From: Ornithinibacillus halotolerans
Lineage (GTDB): Bacteria > Bacillota > Bacilli > Bacillales > Amphibacillaceae
Direction of reading: 5' to 3'
Length of the DNA: 64,000 nt
Assembly: GCF_014637405.1 (NCBI RefSeq)
Contig: NZ_BMEY01000001.1
Span: 62,001-126,000 of the forward strand
Part shown: piece after piece, positions 61,800 through 64,000 of the stretch
How positions within the stretch are numbered: the stretch's first letter is position 1
Layout of the letters: the number at the start of each line of letters is the position of its first letter
Notes under the pieces: generated by a model
Seen by the model: only the letters and a program-made list of their open reading frames with translations
Database searches by the model: none
Told to the model about the DNA's origin: nothing
Made by a program: the position numbers and the translations under genes

Positions 61800-62471
61800 A
61801 TGACAAAAAAAATCGCAATTGCAATTGATGGTCCAGCAGCAGCAGGGAAAAGTACGGTTGCTAAAATAGTTGCAAAAAAACTTTCTTATGTTTATATCGA
61901 CACAGGAGCTATGTATCGTGCCCTAACATTAAAGGCTTTGAATGAATCGGTAGATGTAAACGATGAACAGGCATTAGTATCTTTATTAGATTCAACAACA
62001 ATTAAATTAGTTCAAAGTGAGGAAGGGCAGCGAGTATTACTAGATGAAGAGGATGTTACAGTTTCCATTCGTACAAATGATGTAACAAATAACGTATCCT
62101 ATGTTGCTCAACATTCAGAGGTTCGAATAGAAATGGTACGAAGACAACAACAATTAGCCCAAGAACGAGGCGTTGTGATGGACGGAAGAGATATAGGTAC
62201 GAAAGTAATCCCTGATGCTGAAGTAAAAATATTCTTAATCGCTACGGTAGAAGAACGGGCAAAACGACGTCATAGTGAAAATCTTTCCAAGGGATTCCCA
62301 TCTGATCTAGAATTATTAAAAAAAGAAATTGAAAAAAGAGATGAAATTGATTCCAAACGAGAAGCATCTCCTCTCGTAAAAGCAGTTGATGCTGTCGAAA
62401 TAGATACAACTTCTTTATCTATCGAACAAGTAGCTGAAGCGATTTTAGAACAAGCGTATAAAATCATTTAA
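61800..62471 (+). CDS. cmk: Cytidylate kinase
   Basis: Nucleotide kinase of 223 aa, P-loop [12 protein letters not shown] (10-21), IDTGAMYRA substrate site and the DGRDIGTKV motif. Phosphorylates CMP and dCMP. GAGAGGAATG upstream; cmk-rpsA/ypfD order is conserved. Confidence 0.93.
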   Translation: MTKKIAIAIDGPAAAGKSTVAKIVAKKLSYVYIDTGAMYRALTLKALNESVDVNDEQALVSLLDSTTIKLVQSEEGQRVLLDEEDVTVSIRTNDVTNNVSYVAQHSEVRIEMVRRQQQLAQERGVVMDGRDIGTKVIPDAEVKIFLIATVEERAKRRHSENLSKGFPSDLELLKKEIEKRDEIDSKREASPLVKAVDAVEIDTTSLSIEQVAEAILEQAYKII

Positions 62472-62586
62472 TTTATGAAGGATAAGAAGACAATACTTGA
62501 CAAATAAAAGTAAATATTAGAAGTTATAAAAGAAGGTTTATTCTGAGATTATAGTTTATTTTGGTGGTCCATAAGGAGGAATTGGA

Positions 62587-63720
62587 ATGAGTGAAGTAAA
62601 TCAAGAAAACTTAAATGTACAAGTTGGGGATAGGGTAACAGGTGTTGTCGTTAAAATTGAAGATAAGCATGTGTTAGTAGACTTTGGTTATAAAACAGAA
62701 GGGATTATTCCAATTAGTGAATTGTCTAACTTACATATCGAAACTCCAAATGACGTTGTCAAAGTTGGCGATGAATTATCACTTTCTATTAAAAAGATAG
62801 AAGATGATGAAGTAATTCTTTCCAAAAAATTGGTAGACCGTGAACTTGCATGGGGAGATTTGGAAGCAAAATTCCAATCTGGTGAAGTGTTTGATGTACA
62901 AGTTAAAGAAGTAGTTAAAGGTGGACTTGTAGCAGACGTTGGATTACGTGGATTTATTCCAGCATCTCTAGTAGAGGCTCACTATGTAGATGATTTTTCT
63001 GACTATCAAGATAAAGTACTTTCTGTGAAAATAGTAGAATTAGATCAAGAACAAAATCGTGTTATTCTTTCACACCGAGCAGTTGTAGAGGAAGAATTAG
63101 CAACTCAAAAAGCAAAAGCAATCCAGTCAATAGAACCAGGACAAGTTATCGAAGGAACAGTACAGCGCATTGCTGATTTTGGTGTATTTGTTGATATTGG
63201 TGGGGTTGATGGATTAGTTCATATCTCACAACTATCACATGAACATGTTACAAATCCTTCTCAAGTTGTTTCTGAAGGAGATAAAATTACAGTAGAAGTA
63301 TTATCTATAGATCGTGATAATGAACGTATAGCACTATCACGCAAAAAAGTACTACCTGGACCATGGGCTAACATTGAAGAATCTATTAAACCTGGTCAAG
63401 TCGTAGAAGGTACTGTGAAACGATTAGTTAATTTCGGTGCATTTGTGGAAGTATTACCAAATGTAGAAGGGTTAATTCACATTTCACAAATTGCAAACCG
63501 TCACATCGGAAATCCAAATGAAGTATTAGAAGTTGGACAAACAGTAAAAGCAAAAGTATTAGATATTAATGCAAAAGAAGAAAGAATGTCTTTAAGTATT
63601 CGTGAATTGGAAGCTGAAGAAGAGGCAAAAGATTATAAACAATACCAAAAAGATGAAGAAACATCTAGTTTTCAATTTGGTGATTTAATTGGCGATAAAT
63701 TGAATAAATTCAAGCAATAA
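62587..63720 (+). CDS. ypfD: Ribosomal protein S1-like YpfD
   Basis: Protein of 377 aa with four S1 RNA-binding repeats (about 15-85, 100-168, 185-255, 272-345); repeats 3 and 4 contain VDGLVHISQLS and VEGLIHISQIA. It is shorter than the six-repeat E. coli S1, matching Bacillus YpfD. Gram-positive S1 homologues are mostly dispensable for initiation. AAGGAGG lies upstream; own terminator downstream. Confidence 0.92.
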   Translation: MSEVNQENLNVQVGDRVTGVVVKIEDKHVLVDFGYKTEGIIPISELSNLHIETPNDVVKVGDELSLSIKKIEDDEVILSKKLVDRELAWGDLEAKFQSGEVFDVQVKEVVKGGLVADVGLRGFIPASLVEAHYVDDFSDYQDKVLSVKIVELDQEQNRVILSHRAVVEEELATQKAKAIQSIEPGQVIEGTVQRIADFGVFVDIGGVDGLVHISQLSHEHVTNPSQVVSEGDKITVEVLSIDRDNERIALSRKKVLPGPWANIEESIKPGQVVEGTVKRLVNFGAFVEVLPNVEGLIHISQIANRHIGNPNEVLEVGQTVKAKVLDINAKEERMSLSIRELEAEEEAKDYKQYQKDEETSSFQFGDLIGDKLNKFKQ

Positions 63721-63734
63721 TATTAATTAATCAT

Positions 63735-63772
63735 AAAGAAGTTGATCTGTATGACAGATCAACTTCTTTTTT
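63735..63772 (+). terminator. Terminator of ypfD
   Basis: AAAGAAGTTGATCTGT-ATG-ACAGATCAACTTC-T6: a perfect stem of more than 13 bp. Confidence 0.93.
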
Positions 63773-63825
63773 GTTTAAAAATACTCCTTCATTGTAATAA
63801 TAATGATGATGGTGGGTGAACATAA

Positions 63826-64000
63826 ATGGACGGATTATTATTTTATTGGATTGCTTGGTTTCTTTGGATTATCGTGACGTTTTTATTGCCTAAAACGACA
63901 TTTCGCACGATATGTGCCGTGTGGATATTATGCGCCATCATTGTAACTAATCTATACATAACGATTGGTTATTTAGAAATATCCATAACCTATTTGGCGC
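63826..64000 (+). CDS. yphA: YphA-like membrane protein (partial, runs off window)
   Basis: The first 58 residues of a membrane protein beginning MDGLLFYWIAWFLWIIVTF, with GGTGGGTGA 6 bases upstream. It matches the start and position of B. subtilis YphA (downstream of ypfD, before yphB-der). Two helices are already visible (about 3-20 and 30-48). The 3' end is cut by the window edge; function unknown. Confidence 0.75.
   Translation, partial: MDGLLFYWIAWFLWIIVTFLLPKTTFRTICAVWILCAIIVTNLYITIGYLEISITYLA

Overview
The window is a low-GC chromosomal segment from an endospore-forming member of the Bacillaceae. Evidence for this is a dense set of sporulation and germination genes (spoIIAA-spoIIAB-sigF, spoVAA-AB-AF, spoIIM, dacB-spmA-spmB, dacF, sleB-ypeB, a YjcZ-type micropeptide), strong purine-rich Shine-Dalgarno sites, frequent TTG/GTG starts and T-tailed hairpin terminators. 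Gene order follows the Bacillus subtilis blocks yqkF-nudF-yqxK-spoIIM-fur-yqzK-xerD-drm-punA-dacF-spoIIA-spoVA-lysA, ribT-scpAB-dacB-spmAB-rluB-resABCDE, fer-ypbB-recS-ypbD, mecB, gudB-ypdA, prsW-sleB-ypeB-ypfA-cmk-ypfD-yphA. The differences from that order resemble the Oceanobacillus/Virgibacillus/Gracilibacillus side of the family, but genus cannot be fixed from sequence reading alone. No rRNA, tRNA, prophage, intact insertion sequence or CRISPR array was seen.

Layout. 1-11 kb is an envelope-stress and antibiotic-defence region. It holds a BceRS-BceAB peptide-antibiotic module with a perfect BceR-type operator, ydbST behind a sigma-W-like promoter, and a Vga/VmlR-type ABC-F ribosome-protection gene behind a leader with two terminators and a candidate leader peptide. 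It also holds an alpha/beta-hydrolase-like DUF4279 fusion and an EcsC gene broken by a one-base frameshift. 11-18 kb is accessory: a type I toxin-antitoxin locus (holin-like toxin with convergent antisense RNA), two convergent zinc-ribbon membrane proteins (one TcaA/YvbJ-like), a 58-aa protein, a Nudix hydrolase, a kinase-like protein, an aldo/keto reductase and a RibD_C reductase.

18-34 kb is the conserved DNA repair / iron / nucleoside salvage / forespore block. It is interrupted between fur and yqzK by a regular intergenic array of 19 units of 20-21 bp with an 82-bp higher-order period. The spoVA operon here lacks spoVAC, AD and AE. 34-47 kb carries a small M50-like membrane metalloprotease, ribT without the riboflavin operon, condensin ScpAB, dacB-spmAB, rluB and the res cytochrome-c-biogenesis and redox-regulation operon.

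46.7-48 kb holds a cobalamin riboswitch controlling a DUF4430 (transcobalamin-like) lipoprotein and an ECF S-component, a probable B12 capture/import module in the place where B. subtilis keeps the riboflavin transporter gene beside fer. 48-64 kb holds ferredoxin, RecQ/RecS, a CPBP protease, MecB, glutamate dehydrogenase, bacillithiol disulfide reductase, an LLM flavin enzyme, asparaginase, PrsW, SleB/YpeB, a PilZ c-di-GMP receptor, Cmk, S1-like YpfD and the start of yphA. Three structured intergenic elements (23087-23180, 48005-48120, 58331-58519) lie between genes.

Themes that tie the genes together: PrsW (57.7 kb) normally releases sigma-W, which probably drives ydbST (5.2 kb). BceRSAB and the ABC-F add inducible antibiotic responses. 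The sporulation genes show matches to the expected sigma-H (spoIIA) and sigma-E (dacB, possibly spoIIM) promoters.
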